Part shown: positions 63,927 to 64,000 of the stretch, in pieces
How the letters are laid out: each line of letters starts with the position of its first letter
Numbering within the stretch: the stretch's first letter is position 1
NCBI RefSeq assembly: GCF_003987065.1
Contig: NZ_PIPY01000001.1
Span: forward strand, 286,758 to 350,757
Reading direction: 5' to 3'
Source of the DNA: Pseudidiomarina insulisalsae
GTDB lineage: Bacteria; Pseudomonadota; Gammaproteobacteria; Enterobacterales; Alteromonadaceae
DNA length: 64,000 bases
Position numbers and translations under genes: made by a program
The notes under the pieces: generated by a model
What the model was told of the DNA's origin: nothing
Databases searched by the model: none
Seen by the model: the letters and a program-made list of their open reading frames with translations, nothing else

Positions 63927-64000
63927 ATGGTTAAGCCTCACGGGCAATTAGTACGGGTTAGCTCAACGCATTACTACGCTTCCACACCCCGCCTATCAAC
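63927..64000 (-). rRNA. rrl: 23S ribosomal RNA, 3' end only
   Basis: On the minus strand this reads GTTGATAGGCGGGGTGTGGA and then a segment ending GTGAGGCTTAACC, the last ~74 bases of 23S. The gene continues past the window. The 63808-63926 spacer to 5S shows no tRNA. Confidence 0.95.

Noticed and set aside
1..64000. Insertion sequences, prophage, integron or defence islands
   Set aside because: No transposase, phage, toxin-antitoxin or restriction genes are seen; XerC is the housekeeping recombinase in its usual operon, and Dam is the orphan chromosomal methylase.

Overview
The window is a dense, ordinary-looking stretch of gammaproteobacterial chromosome with no mobile element or CRISPR array that I can see. 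Protein content fits Alteromonadales, most likely Idiomarinaceae (Idiomarina or Pseudidiomarina): an argCBFGH operon with argH fused to an N-acetylglutamate synthase domain, pilMNOPQ opposite mrcA, aroKB-dam, gcdH, nnrS/hemN/fnr, and cyaY-hemCDXY. The taxon call is inference from gene content; no 16S gene is present.

Layout. 1-2800: the 5' part of priA (minus), rpmE with promoter and terminator, and a short NADP-type malic enzyme. 2800-3750: a small membrane protein and a lipoprotein of unknown role. 3850-9730: arginine operon argC-argB-argF-argG-argH(A) behind an ArgR box. 9750-12714: metJ divergent from metL across MetJ-like boxes. 12721-20257: mrcA divergent from the type IV pilus assembly operon pilMNOPQ. 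20381-25221: aroK-aroB-dam-elaA-rsmJ and a YhiN-type flavoprotein. 25345-30756: MipA/OmpV-like outer-membrane protein, a secreted unknown, an amidoligase plus class I glutamine-amidotransferase pair, a YjjG-like phosphatase, a 58-residue DUF1328 protein, and two tandem paralogous lipoproteins.

30819-37648 looks like an anaerobic-response block: fnr, nnrS, hemN and trhP (yegQ)-yfhL, with FNR-type palindromes at three intergenic positions. 37658-43225: a LysR regulator divergent from gcdH, a fused-subunit 2-oxoacid dehydrogenase E1 and a FabD-like acyltransferase. The gap between them holds a 13-copy heptanucleotide array. 43176-48248: an MscS channel with a degenerate P-loop partner, dgkA, a Vgb-like propeller, a bacterial ionotropic-glutamate-receptor-like channel and a LysE exporter. 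48245-57929: recQ, rarD and the conserved minus-strand operon lptM-lysA-dapF-DUF484-xerC-yigB-uvrD. 58016-62368: cyaY-hemC-hemD-hemX-hemY. 62391-63530: yceI and a cytochrome b561. 63647-64000: the 3' end of an rRNA operon on the minus strand (terminator, 5S, end of 23S).

The most interesting candidates are the gcdH/E1/acyltransferase operon, whose FabD-like protein lacks the malonyl-binding arginine; the amidoligase/amidotransferase pair; the glutamate-receptor-like channel; and the heptamer array with its neighbouring inverted repeat. No intergenic stretch exceeds 300 bases.
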